From positions 5,627,776 to 5,691,775 of the forward strand of contig NZ_CP037993.1 in NCBI RefSeq assembly GCF_004367745.1: 64,000 bases of DNA, written 5' to 3'. This DNA is from Herbaspirillum huttiense. Its GTDB lineage: Bacteria > Pseudomonadota > Gammaproteobacteria > Burkholderiales > Burkholderiaceae_D. The notes below the pieces were generated by a model. That model was not told the DNA's origin. It made no database searches and was given only the letters and a program-made list of their open reading frames with translations. Shown here one piece after another: positions 1 through 7,594 of this stretch (its first letter is position 1; every line of letters begins with the position of its first letter). The translations under genes and the position numbers were made by a program.

Positions 1-497
1 ACCAGTACGTTGCCCAGCCAGGCGCTCTGCCCGCCGCTGGCGGCGGCCGCGCCATGGCTGTCCTTGGCCAGCGACAGCAAGCCGATGCCGATGGCCCCGC
101 AGGCCACCGCGCCCCAGACGCGCAGGCTGATTTTTTCCTTGAGGAAGACCCAGCTCATCACCGCCACCACGGCCGGGATGGAGGACATGATCACGCCCGC
201 CGAGACCGCATTGGTCATGGACACGCCGGTAATCATGCACAGCGTAAAGAGGAAATTGCCGAGGAAGGATTCGAGGAAGACCAGCCAGCGCGACTGCGTG
301 GAGAGTGGCTTTTCATCGGCTGGTTTCTTCAGCCAGCGCAGCATGGCGACCGCGCCGATGGCGAAGCGCAGCCAGGCCAGCAGGAACACCGGCAGCAGCG
401 CCGCCAGCGGCTTGGTCAGCGCGACGTAAGCGCCGACCAGGGACATGCTCAGGATCAGGCAGCCATAGCCCATGGGGCGGCTGGGGGTGTAGCTCAT
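1..497 (-). CDS. DMT superfamily (EamA) permease, C-terminus outside the window
   Basis: This is the first 165 codons of an inner-membrane drug/metabolite transporter; the frame stays open through base 1. The translation starts MSYTPSRPMGYGCLILSMSL and contains at least four hydrophobic segments separated by short charged loops. It includes a helix followed by WVFLKEKIS, which is typical of the end of an EamA repeat. The family has ten helices in two EamA repeats and exports metabolites or amino acids; substrate cannot be read from sequence. The ATG at 497 is preceded by no strong Shine-Dalgarno sequence. It lies 138 bp downstream of a small membrane gene on the same strand. Confidence in family is high, in substrate nil. 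Confidence 0.85.
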   Translation of the reverse strand, partial: MSYTPSRPMGYGCLILSMSLVGAYVALTKPLAALLPVFLLAWLRFAIGAVAMLRWLKKPADEKPLSTQSRWLVFLESFLGNFLFTLCMITGVSMTNAVSAGVIMSSIPAVVAVMSWVFLKEKISLRVWGAVACGAIGIGLLSLAKDSHGAAAASGGQSAWLGNVL

Positions 498-539
498 GTT
501 CGGTTCGGATATCGTGTCGAGGCCGGCGGTATGGACGAC

Positions 540-564
540 GCTGGCTCCGGTGAATGGAGCCAGC
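540..564. terminator. Hairpin between the small membrane gene and the DMT permease
   Basis: GCTGGCTCC at 540-548 pairs perfectly with GGAGCCAGC at 556-564 around a 7-nt loop. On the plus strand it is followed by ATTTTA. On the minus strand, which is the direction of both flanking genes, there is no U-run. It may be an attenuator or weak terminator after the small gene. Confidence 0.35.
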
Positions 565-635
565 ATTTTACCTGCTCGAACGAGGGGAACCGGATGAGGG
601 CGTGCAGCCCTGTGGAAAAGAAAAGTGCGGCGAGC

Positions 636-785
636 TCAATGCCAGAAAGTCTCGATGAGTTTTTTGACACCGCCCAATAGCAGAAGCAGCAAAACGAACC
701 CAATCGTGCCAAGCTCAGCCACCAGCGCACCGGCGTGCATTTCGCCGTTTTTAAGATCCTGCCAAAGCTTGCGGAAAAATGACAT
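636..785 (-). CDS. 49-aa single-pass membrane protein, unknown
   Basis: This short ORF starts MSFFRKLWQDLKNGEMHAGA and ends KKLIETFWH. It has a basic amphipathic N-terminus, one transmembrane segment at about residues 24-40 (ELGTIGFVLLLLLLGG) and a charged tail. A strong ribosome-binding site, AGGAGGGA, lies 8 nt before the ATG, which is the main reason to believe it is translated. I do not recognise the family. The size and topology fit small membrane regulators or accessory subunits, but no function can be assigned. It is followed on the same strand by the DMT permease. Confidence 0.6.
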   Translation of the reverse strand: MSFFRKLWQDLKNGEMHAGALVAELGTIGFVLLLLLLGGVKKLIETFWH

Positions 786-958
786 GCGCGAATTCCCTCC
801 TGTGAACGTTGAACCGGCCGCATGCGGACATGCACCGGGCTTTCACTATAAGGGCCGCGTCCTCGACGTTGATGCGTTTCAAATACTTTTGCCGCGCCTT
901 CAAAAAAAATCATCATCGGTCAATAACAGGGACTGATACATGGCCCCGACCTGTCACC

Positions 959-2344
959 TCAACTGCGTGCGTACTCGACCGCCGCTCCCGCCCGGAAACC
1001 CGCTCCCACGTGCTCTTGCGGCAAGGTGGCACCGCGCTGGAAAAGTTTTTCACGCAAGGTCCCCTGGGCATATTCGCGCTTGTAGGAACCGCGTTCCTGC
1101 AGCACCGGAATGACCAGGTTCACGAAGTCTTCGAAACTTTCCGGCGTGACCGTTCGGGTCAGGTTGTAGCCGTCGATGCCGGTATCGGCCACCCAGCTTT
1201 CCAGTTCATCGGCGATGCGGTTGGGTGCGCCCACGATGCTGGCATAACGGCCGCCCAGTTCGAGCTGTTGCAGCAGCTTGCGCTTGGTCCAGTTCAGCTC
1301 CGGTTGCGTGACCACCTTGGTCAGCGATTCGATGGCATTGGTCTTGGCCGCGCGGATCGGCTCATCCAGCTCAACCTTAGAAAAATCGATACCGGTGCCC
1401 GCCGAGAAATGCGCCAGCCCTGCTTCGGGACTGGCATAGCTGGCGTATTCGCGGAAGCGCTCCTGGGCCTCCTCGTCAGTGCGGCCGGTCACCACCGTCA
1501 GGCCCATGAAGATCTTGATGGCGTCCGGATTCCGTCCCTCGCGCACCGCACCGTCACGAATGCTCTGCACCAGCTTGCGCGTGGCGTCCTTGCTCTGGCT
1601 GGAAATGAACACGCATTCCGCATGGCGTGCACCGAAGGCCTGTCCGCGTCCGGACGAACCGGCCTGATACAGGACTGGCGTGCGCTGGCGCGACGGCTCG
1701 CTCAGGTGGATGCCTTCGACGTGGTAGTAGTCGCCGTGATGCGCGATCTTGTGCACCTTGGCCGGGTCAGCATAGACGCGGCGCGCGCGGTCACGCACCA
1801 CGGCACCGTCTTCCCAGCTGCCTTCCCAGAGCTTGTAGACCACTTCCATGAATTCATCGGCGCGGTCATAGCGCTGGTCGTGTTCCAGCTGTTCGTGCAG
1901 GCCCATGGCGCGCGCGGCGCTGTCGAGATAACCGGTGACGATGTTCCAGCCCACGCGGCCACGACTTAAATGATCCAGCGTGGACATGCGGCGCGCAAAC
2001 AGGAACGGGGCCTCATAGGTCAGGTTGGCAGTGACGCCAAAGCCCAGATGTTCGGTGACTGCCGCCATCGCCGAGACCAGCATCAGCGGGTCGTTCACGG
2101 GCAGCTGTATGGTCTCGCGCAGGGTGAGATCGGTATTGCCCTGGTAAACGTCATAGACGCCCACGATATCGGCCAAGAACAGGCCGTCGAACTTGCCGCG
2201 TTCCAGCAGGCGCGCCAGGTCGGTCCAGTAGGCGATGTCGGTGTAGTCCTGCGAGCGGTCGCGCGGGTGCGTCCACAGGCCGTGGTTGATGTGGCTGACG
2301 CAATTCATGTTGAATGCGTTGAGACGGATTTCCTTCTTGGCCAT
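959..2344 (-). CDS. LLM-class flavin monooxygenase (NtaA/SnaA/DszA type)
   Basis: A 461-aa protein with the fold and motifs of two-component, FMNH2-dependent monooxygenases: an N-terminal LNAFNMNC..HGLWTHP segment, then FDGLFLADIVGVYDVY, LTYEAPFLFARRMSTLDHLS and GRVGWNIVTGYLDSAARAMG. Full length matches the NtaA/SnaA/DszA family (about 440-470 aa). Relatives cleave C-S or C-N bonds in nitrilotriacetate, pristinamycin or sulfones with FMNH2 from a separate reductase; no reductase is visible here. It is the last gene of an operon with two SfnB-type flavoproteins, starting 9 bp after the upstream stop. That context points to scavenging sulfur from organosulfur compounds. Exact substrate unknown. 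Confidence 0.85.
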   Translation of the reverse strand: MAKKEIRLNAFNMNCVSHINHGLWTHPRDRSQDYTDIAYWTDLARLLERGKFDGLFLADIVGVYDVYQGNTDLTLRETIQLPVNDPLMLVSAMAAVTEHLGFGVTANLTYEAPFLFARRMSTLDHLSRGRVGWNIVTGYLDSAARAMGLHEQLEHDQRYDRADEFMEVVYKLWEGSWEDGAVVRDRARRVYADPAKVHKIAHHGDYYHVEGIHLSEPSRQRTPVLYQAGSSGRGQAFGARHAECVFISSQSKDATRKLVQSIRDGAVREGRNPDAIKIFMGLTVVTGRTDEEAQERFREYASYASPEAGLAHFSAGTGIDFSKVELDEPIRAAKTNAIESLTKVVTQPELNWTKRKLLQQLELGGRYASIVGAPNRIADELESWVADTGIDGYNLTRTVTPESFEDFVNLVIPVLQERGSYKREYAQGTLREKLFQRGATLPQEHVGAGFRAGAAVEYARS

Positions 2345-2353
2345 GCGGGCTCC

Positions 2354-3616
2354 TCAGATCGCGCCGTGACGCGGCGGCTTCTTGCCATTCAGGACGTAAT
2401 TGCCGATGGCGTGATATTTCCAGCGCACCGGATCATGCAGCGTATGGGTGCGGGCATTGCGCCAGTGGCGGTCGAGATTGTGTTCGGACAGGGTCGATTG
2501 CGAACCGGCCAGCTCAAACAGTTTGCTGCCGGCCGCCAGCGAAACTTCGGTAGTCAGCACGCGTGCCTCGGCGACCGCAATGGACGCCTCTGCGATGCTC
2601 TCTTCCGTGGGCGCAGCAGCCGCGGCGTCGACCTTGCGGCCGGCGCGGCGCACCAGTGCTTCGGCGGCGTGCAGCTGGATGGTCAGGTCACCCACTTCGC
2701 GAATGGTGAGCGGATCGTCGCCGGCACGTTCCACACCGCTGTCGACCCAAGGCCGCGAGCGGGTGCGCACGAATTGCAGCAGGTCCGCATAGGCCGCGCG
2801 TGCGATGCCGAGATCGATGGCCGCGTGCTGGATCTGCGCCATCGGGCCGATCTGCGTAGGCCGCGAGAATGCAGTGGCAAACCCGATCACCGCATCGGCC
2901 GGCACCTGTACGTTTTCGAACACGGCACTGCCGCTGCCGGTAGTGCGCTGGCCGAAGCCGGACCAGTCGTCGATGATGGTCAGGCCAGGGGCATGGCGCG
3001 GCACGATGGCCAGTTGCTGCACACCCTCTTCATCGATCACCGAGGTCGGCACCCAGTCGGCATAAAGCGCGCCGGTGGCGTAGAACTTGCGGCCGTTGAT
3101 GCGGTAGCCGGGGCCATGTTCGTTGCGACTCAGACGGGTCTTGCGGTCATGCGAGGTCTTGGTGCCGAGTTCGGCCAGGGCATTGCCGAAGCGGTCGCCC
3201 TGCAGCACCCGGTCAAAGAAGAACCGCTTCTGCGATTCGCTGCCGTTGACGCGGATCAGTTCCACCGCATAGAAATGGTTTTGCGGAATCTGTCCGATGG
3301 AACCATCGGCCGCCGAGATGGTGGCGATGACTTCGGCCAGGGTCCCGTAGCTGACGCCTGCACCGCCGTATTCCTTGGGCACGGTGATGCCCCACAGGCC
3401 TGAACGCACGTAGCGTTCCAGCTCGTCCCAGGGCAGCTTCCGTTCGCGGTCGCGCAGCGCGGCTTCGCGGCTGAAGTCCTCGGCCAGCTTGCGCGCGGCG
3501 GCAATGGCTTCGGCGTCGTCGCGAATGCGTGCCACCAGGCGCGGCGGCGTGTTCGACGGCGGCGGCAGGGAATCGAGCGTGGTGTGGGTGGCCTGGGCGG
3601 TAGCAGTCTGGGTCAT
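2354..3616 (-). CDS. SfnB-family acyl-CoA-dehydrogenase-like flavoprotein, copy 2
   Basis: A 420-aa protein of the SfnB group, acyl-CoA-dehydrogenase-fold flavoproteins linked to sulfone and sulfonate use. Visible landmarks are LWGITVPKEYGGAGVSYGTLAEV near residue 75, FYAVELIRVNG in place of the usual acyl-CoA-binding region, INGRKFYATGALYADWVPTS, and a C-terminal HNLDRHWRNARTHTLHDPVRWKYHAIGNYVLNGKKPPRHG tail. It is close in sequence to the neighbouring upstream gene, so the pair arose by tandem duplication. The likely role is an FMNH2-dependent oxygenation (DszC-like) feeding the LLM monooxygenase downstream. The specific substrate is not deducible. Confidence 0.85.
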   Translation of the reverse strand: MTQTATAQATHTTLDSLPPPSNTPPRLVARIRDDAEAIAAARKLAEDFSREAALRDRERKLPWDELERYVRSGLWGITVPKEYGGAGVSYGTLAEVIATISAADGSIGQIPQNHFYAVELIRVNGSESQKRFFFDRVLQGDRFGNALAELGTKTSHDRKTRLSRNEHGPGYRINGRKFYATGALYADWVPTSVIDEEGVQQLAIVPRHAPGLTIIDDWSGFGQRTTGSGSAVFENVQVPADAVIGFATAFSRPTQIGPMAQIQHAAIDLGIARAAYADLLQFVRTRSRPWVDSGVERAGDDPLTIREVGDLTIQLHAAEALVRRAGRKVDAAAAAPTEESIAEASIAVAEARVLTTEVSLAAGSKLFELAGSQSTLSEHNLDRHWRNARTHTLHDPVRWKYHAIGNYVLNGKKPPRHGAI

Positions 3617-3656
3617 GATGGTTCGCGTTCGAATGAGAGAAGGCAGGGTCCGGGCA

Positions 3657-4892
3657 TCAGCTCCAGGAGTGGCGCGGTGGCGGCGTGCCGTTCAGGGCGT
3701 AATTGCCGACCGCAAAATATTTCCAGCGCACCGGATCATGCAGCGTGTGTACGCGCGCATTGCGCCAGTGGCGGTCGAGGTTGTGGCTGGCCAGGGTCGC
3801 AGCCGAGCCGGACAGTTCGAACAATTTTTCCGAAGCCAGCAGGGCCACTTCGGTGGACAGTACCTTGGCCTCGGCCACGGCCACCGAGGCTTGCGCCATC
3901 TGCTCGAAGCTGATCTGCGCTGGCAGGCTGTCGAGTAAGGCGGCCGCCTCTTCCAGCAGCGCTTCGGCCGCATGCAGGCGCAGGCTCAGGTTGCCGATGT
4001 CGCGCAGGATGTAGGGGTCGTCACTGGCGCGCTCGAGGCCGCTATCCACATAGGGACGCGAACGGGTGGTGACGAAGGCGATGGTGTCCTGCACGGCTGC
4101 ATGGGCGATGCCGGCATCGATGGCGGCCTGGATCAGCTGCGAGACCGGGCCGATGTTGTTGGGCTGTTGCAGCGCGTCCTTCAGGGGCAGCACCTGCGAC
4201 GCCGGCACGCGCACGTTGTCGAACACCACCGTACCGCTGGCCGTGGTGCGCTGGCCGAAGCTGGACCAGTCATCGATCACCCGCACACCCGGCGCATCGT
4301 GGCGACTGTAGACCACCAGCGGCTGGCCCTCGTCATCGATGGCGCGGCTGGGGATCCAGTGCGCATAGAGCGCACCGGTGGAATAGAAACGCGTGCCATT
4401 GAGCAGGTAGCTACCATCACCTGCTGCGGTATCGATCGTGGCGCGGGTACGCACATCCAGCACGTTCTTGCCGTTGCGCTCGGGACCGGCATTGCCCAGG
4501 CGTGCGCCTTCGAGCACCTCGTTGAAGAAGAAGCGCTGTTGCTCTTCGCTGGCGAGCTTGGCGATCAGGTTGAGATTGCCGAAATGATTTTGCGGAATCT
4601 GGCCGATGGAAGGATCGGCAGCAGAGATCAGCCGAAACACCTCGGCCACCGTCTGCCATGACGCGCCGATACCGCCATGGGAGCGCGGCACGGTGATGGC
4701 CCACAGGCCGCTGTGCGAAAAGCGTTCGATCTGGTCGAACGGCAGGATGCGCTCCCGGTCGCGCTCGGCGGCGCTCCGGGCGAACTCGGCAGCCAGCTCG
4801 GCGGCAACCTGCAGTGCCTGCGCTTCACTGGTAATGCGCTGGGCCTGGCGCAGGCCGGGACGGCGGACGGTTTCTAGGATGTGCGCGGACAT
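3657..4892 (-). CDS. SfnB-family acyl-CoA-dehydrogenase-like flavoprotein, copy 1
   Basis: First gene of the organosulfur operon, 411 aa. It shares with its downstream paralogue the LWAITVPRSHGG motif, the NGTRFYSTGALYAHWIPSRA segment, DDWSSFGQRTTASGT and the tail HNLDRHWRNARVHTLHDPVRWKYFAVGNYALNGTPPPRHSW. The 40-bp gap to the next gene supports co-transcription. Two non-identical copies may form a hetero-oligomer or act on different sulfur compounds. No SfnR-type sigma-54 activator or sulfur transporter is next to it; the intergenic stretch 4893-5158 carries the promoter but no site I can name. Confidence 0.85.
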   Translation of the reverse strand: MSAHILETVRRPGLRQAQRITSEAQALQVAAELAAEFARSAAERDRERILPFDQIERFSHSGLWAITVPRSHGGIGASWQTVAEVFRLISAADPSIGQIPQNHFGNLNLIAKLASEEQQRFFFNEVLEGARLGNAGPERNGKNVLDVRTRATIDTAAGDGSYLLNGTRFYSTGALYAHWIPSRAIDDEGQPLVVYSRHDAPGVRVIDDWSSFGQRTTASGTVVFDNVRVPASQVLPLKDALQQPNNIGPVSQLIQAAIDAGIAHAAVQDTIAFVTTRSRPYVDSGLERASDDPYILRDIGNLSLRLHAAEALLEEAAALLDSLPAQISFEQMAQASVAVAEAKVLSTEVALLASEKLFELSGSAATLASHNLDRHWRNARVHTLHDPVRWKYFAVGNYALNGTPPPRHSWS

Positions 4893-5158
4893 GAACCACT
4901 CCTGAGGGATAGTGCGGGCAGCGCCGAATGGCGCGCGCGAGGGGTCTCATTAGAGCAAAGCGAGGAGGGAATCCGAACGAAGCATTGCGCATGTGCTTGC
5001 TTGTTTTTCGCATGCTGCAGAGCGCGCAGATGCTTATGCGGAATTTGCATGAAGGCCCGGCAAGCCCGGCCGTACTGTGTTTTCAACCAGTAGCGGCGGC
5101 TGAAATGGAGTAGAATGCGCCGACGTTTTACCTTACGTCTTTATCAAGAAATACCGCC

Positions 5159-5365
5159 ATGCTCACCCTCACCGAACTCGAAGATGCAATCAACTACTGG
5201 CGCCACCAGCGCCCGGCCAGCGGAGAGGAGTGCGCACTGTCCCCGGAAGTCAATGCCCTGGCGGGCCTCTACGCGATGATGATCTTCCATCGCCGCCATG
5301 AAGTGGACCTGGAGCAGATCGATGCCCAGGCGCGCCAGCTGATCGAGGCCTGGCTGGCCAGCTGA
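5159..5365 (+). CDS. Small DUF3717-like protein
   Basis: A 68-aa soluble protein, MLTLTELEDAINYWRHQRPA through RQLIEAWLAS. The opening TELE-AINYWR, a central acidic stretch with EVNALAGLYAMMI, and a helical C-terminus match my memory of DUF3717, a family of short Burkholderiales proteins of unknown function. The start is the first ATG, with only a weak ribosome-binding site. It stands alone before the patatin gene, separated by 134 bp. Confidence 0.65.
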   Translation: MLTLTELEDAINYWRHQRPASGEECALSPEVNALAGLYAMMIFHRRHEVDLEQIDAQARQLIEAWLAS

Positions 5366-5393
5366 ACGCCAGGTTTTTCGTACGTCCGCGTAC

Positions 5394-5406
5394 AGTGACG
5401 GTCACT
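5394..5406. promoter_or_regulatory. Odd palindrome AGTGACGGTCACT upstream of the patatin gene
   Basis: A perfect 13-base palindrome around a central G. It lies about 95 bp before the patatin start and just after another short near-palindrome (GTACGTCCGCGTAC). It could be an operator; no regulator can be assigned. Confidence 0.3.
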
Positions 5407-5499
5407 TCCGTGTAAGCGCGTTATCCTAGACTCCTGCTGTTGTTGCAGAACCTTCACGTTGTTGCCGGATCCACCCGGTATCCCCTGAAAGGAAGAACG

Positions 5500-6708
5500 A
5501 TGCGCAAGGATCAGGATCAGTCGCCGCCCTCCCCCCGCCGCAAATCTGCCCCCGCCGCCGTGGCTGCCAAGCCGCGCGTGGCGCTGGTGCTGCAGGGAGG
5601 CGGTGCGCTGGGTGCCTACCAGGCCGGGGTCTACCAGGCCCTGCACGAGAATGACCTGACCCCCGACTGGGTGGTCGGCACCTCCATCGGTGCCATCAAC
5701 GCCGCCTTGATTGCGGGCAACCCGCGCGAGACCCGCATCGCCCGCCTGCGCGAATTCTGGGAGACGGTGGCGCATCCGGACGTGTTCGACCTGCGCCAGG
5801 TCCCGGACGCCTTGCGCCCCTGGGCCACCCGCCTGACCACGCTCGATACGTTTCTGCGCGGCACGGCCGGCTTCTTCCGGCCGCGTCCGCTGAACCCCTT
5901 TGCGCTGGGGCTGCCGGTGCCGCCCGACGAAGCCAGTTTCTACAGCACCGCCGAGCTGGGCGAGACGCTCTCGCGCCTGGTCGATTTCGATTACCTCAAC
6001 GGTCCCTCCGGCATCCGCATGACGGTCGCGGCGGTCAAGGTCACCTGTGGCACGCTGGTCAATTTCGATTCGCGCCAGCGGCCGCTGGGACCGGAACATG
6101 TCATGGCCAGCGGCGCCCTGCCCCCGGGCTTTGCGCCGGTGCGCATCGACGGCGAGCTGTACTGGGATGGCGGGTTGTATTCCAATACGCCGCTGGAAGC
6201 CGTGCTCAACGATGAGCCGCGTACCAACCTGCTCTGCATGATGGTCGACCTGTGGCATGCCGACGGACCGGAGCCGCGTACCCTGGAAGAGGTGCAGACG
6301 CGCGAAAAGGATGTCACCTTCGCCTCCCGTTCACAACGCCACATCGATGCCTACCTGCAGCAATACAAGCTGCGCCGCGCGGCCCACGCGCTCTACAAGC
6401 GCCTGCCCCCCGACATGCTGACCCAGCAAGACCGCCAGATGATGGCCGAGCTGGGTGCCGACAGCACCATCCACATCGTGCGGCTGGCCTATGCCGGGCG
6501 CGACTGGAACATGGCCTCCAAGGACGTCAACTTCGCCAAAGGCTCGGTGATGTGGCGCTGGGAGCAAGGGTATCAGGATGGCCTGCGTGCCATTGCGCTG
6601 GGCAAGGGCTGTCCGTTTTCTGAGAGCGATACCGGCATCGTGGTCCACGACCTCCCCAGCGGCGACACCCACGTCCGCCCGGAGAAAACGACCGAACGTT
6701 CGGCTTGA
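5500..6708 (+). CDS. Patatin-like phospholipase with DUF3734-type C-terminus
   Basis: A 402-aa patatin hydrolase. The oxyanion loop GGGALGAYQAG is at residues 33-43, the nucleophile elbow GTSIG at 60-64 (Ser62), and the dyad Asp in YWDGGLYSNTP near residue 223. The C-terminal third (LRRAAHALYKRLP, and AGRDWNMASKDVNF..VMWRWEQGYQDG) resembles DUF3734, often found in Burkholderiales patatins encoded near PHB genes. The start at 5500 has AAAGGAAG just upstream; an upstream in-frame ATG at 5440 lacks one. It is probably a cytoplasmic lipid or short-chain ester hydrolase. A link to PHB metabolism is inferred from the phasin next door. Confidence 0.9.
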   Translation: MRKDQDQSPPSPRRKSAPAAVAAKPRVALVLQGGGALGAYQAGVYQALHENDLTPDWVVGTSIGAINAALIAGNPRETRIARLREFWETVAHPDVFDLRQVPDALRPWATRLTTLDTFLRGTAGFFRPRPLNPFALGLPVPPDEASFYSTAELGETLSRLVDFDYLNGPSGIRMTVAAVKVTCGTLVNFDSRQRPLGPEHVMASGALPPGFAPVRIDGELYWDGGLYSNTPLEAVLNDEPRTNLLCMMVDLWHADGPEPRTLEEVQTREKDVTFASRSQRHIDAYLQQYKLRRAAHALYKRLPPDMLTQQDRQMMAELGADSTIHIVRLAYAGRDWNMASKDVNFAKGSVMWRWEQGYQDGLRAIALGKGCPFSESDTGIVVHDLPSGDTHVRPEKTTERSA

Positions 6709-6766
6709 TCGCCCGCAAAGCCGCTGCTGGCGCGGCGTAGCAAAATGTCCACGCGGCGGACTATTT

Positions 6767-6783
6767 TTTGTGCGCCGCACAAA
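6767..6783. promoter_or_regulatory. Putative PHB-repressor operator, site A
   Basis: TTTGTGCGCCGCACAAA is a near-perfect palindrome just upstream of the probable phasin -35 box. As I recall it, the motif bound by the Herbaspirillum PHB regulator PhbF (PhaR type) is of the form TG-N-TGC-N3-GCAA, and this site is close to that. Confidence 0.5.
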
Positions 6784-6789
6784 TAACAC

Positions 6790-6817
6790 TTGATTTCACC
6801 AAAGAAGTGCATAAAAT
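6790..6817 (+). promoter_or_regulatory. Probable sigma-70 promoter of the phasin gene
   Basis: TTGATT at 6790-6795 and TAAAAT at 6812-6817 are separated by 16 bp. The predicted start point falls inside operator site B, so a protein bound there would block transcription. Confidence 0.55.
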
Positions 6818-6822
6818 AAGAA

Positions 6823-6839
6823 TTGTTGCGGCGCACAAA
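6823..6839. promoter_or_regulatory. Putative PHB-repressor operator, site B
   Basis: TTGTTGCGGCGCACAAA has the same half-site as site A, 56 bp away, and one arm reads TGTTGCGGCGCA, one mismatch from the remembered PhbF motif. Sites A and B bracket the phasin promoter. Confidence 0.5.
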
Positions 6840-6946
6840 TCATGATTGTTGATTGATTCTGGTCGAAAGCCGCGCTCGAACGCCGATTGTTTTGATCGTC
6901 ACGCTCGTCGGCAAGCTCATTTGTTCATATCACCTAGGAGATGCAC

Positions 6947-7516
6947 ATGTTTTCGTACCAAGATCAGTTTTCCGCCGCCACCAAGGCCAACCTGCAAGCG
7001 CACCTGGACCTCATCAACAACCTGACCGCCAAGGCCTTCGAAGGCGTGGAAAAGATCGTTGAACTGAACCTGTCGGCCACCAAGGCCACCCTGGAAGAAG
7101 CCACCGCTGCCGCCAAGCAGCTGGCCGCCGCCAAGGACCCGCAGGAACTGCTGTCGCTGGCCGCCGCCCAAGCCCAGCCGGGCGCTGAAAAGGCCACCGC
7201 CTACAGCCGTCACCTGGCCGGTATCGTGTCCTCGACCCAGGCTGAATTCACCAAGGCTGCCGAAGCCCAGATCTCCGAAACCAGCCGCAAGCTGTCGGCT
7301 CTGATCGACGAGATCAGCAAGAACGCGCCCCCGGGTTCGGAGCAAGCCGTCTCCATCCTGAAGGCCACCCTCACCAACGCCAACGCTGCCTACGAGCAAC
7401 TGTCCAAGAACTCCAAGCAAGCTGTGGAAACGCTGGAAGCCAACCTGGCCAACGCGACCAAACAGTTCACCGCTGCTGCTGAAAAGACCGTCGCTTCGGC
7501 ACGCGCCAAGAAGTAA
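6947..7516 (+). CDS. phaP: Phasin family protein (PHB granule coat)
   Basis: A 189-aa phasin: MFSYQDQFSAATKANLQAHL, then long amphipathic Ala/Lys-rich helices including FEGVEKIVELNLSATKATLEE, and a Lys-rich end (ARAKK). Phasins coat polyhydroxybutyrate granules in the cytoplasm and control granule size. GGAG sits directly against an ATG at 6941, so the ATG at 6947, 6 nt away, is the better start. The promoter lies between two putative PhbF/PhaR operators, matching known repression of phasins by a PHB-sensing regulator. A bidirectional terminator follows. Abundant GCC/AAG codons suggest strong expression. Confidence 0.95.
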   Translation: MFSYQDQFSAATKANLQAHLDLINNLTAKAFEGVEKIVELNLSATKATLEEATAAAKQLAAAKDPQELLSLAAAQAQPGAEKATAYSRHLAGIVSSTQAEFTKAAEAQISETSRKLSALIDEISKNAPPGSEQAVSILKATLTNANAAYEQLSKNSKQAVETLEANLANATKQFTAAAEKTVASARAKK

Positions 7517-7539
7517 TCTTCACTTCAGGCCGTAAAAAC

Positions 7540-7573
7540 AAAACGCCGCCCCGGGTCACCGGAGCGGCGTTTT
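7540..7573. terminator. Bidirectional Rho-independent terminator
   Basis: AAAACGCCGC pairs with GCGGCGTTTT around a GC-rich inner stem, with A-run and T-run on either side. It serves the phasin gene on plus and the FAD protein on minus. Confidence 0.85.
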
Positions 7574-7594
7574 GCTTTGGGCGATCCGGGAGGA

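Noticed and set aside
4928..5113. A 61-codon frame upstream of the DUF3717-like gene
   Set aside because: No ribosome-binding site, and it lies in the promoter region between divergent genes.
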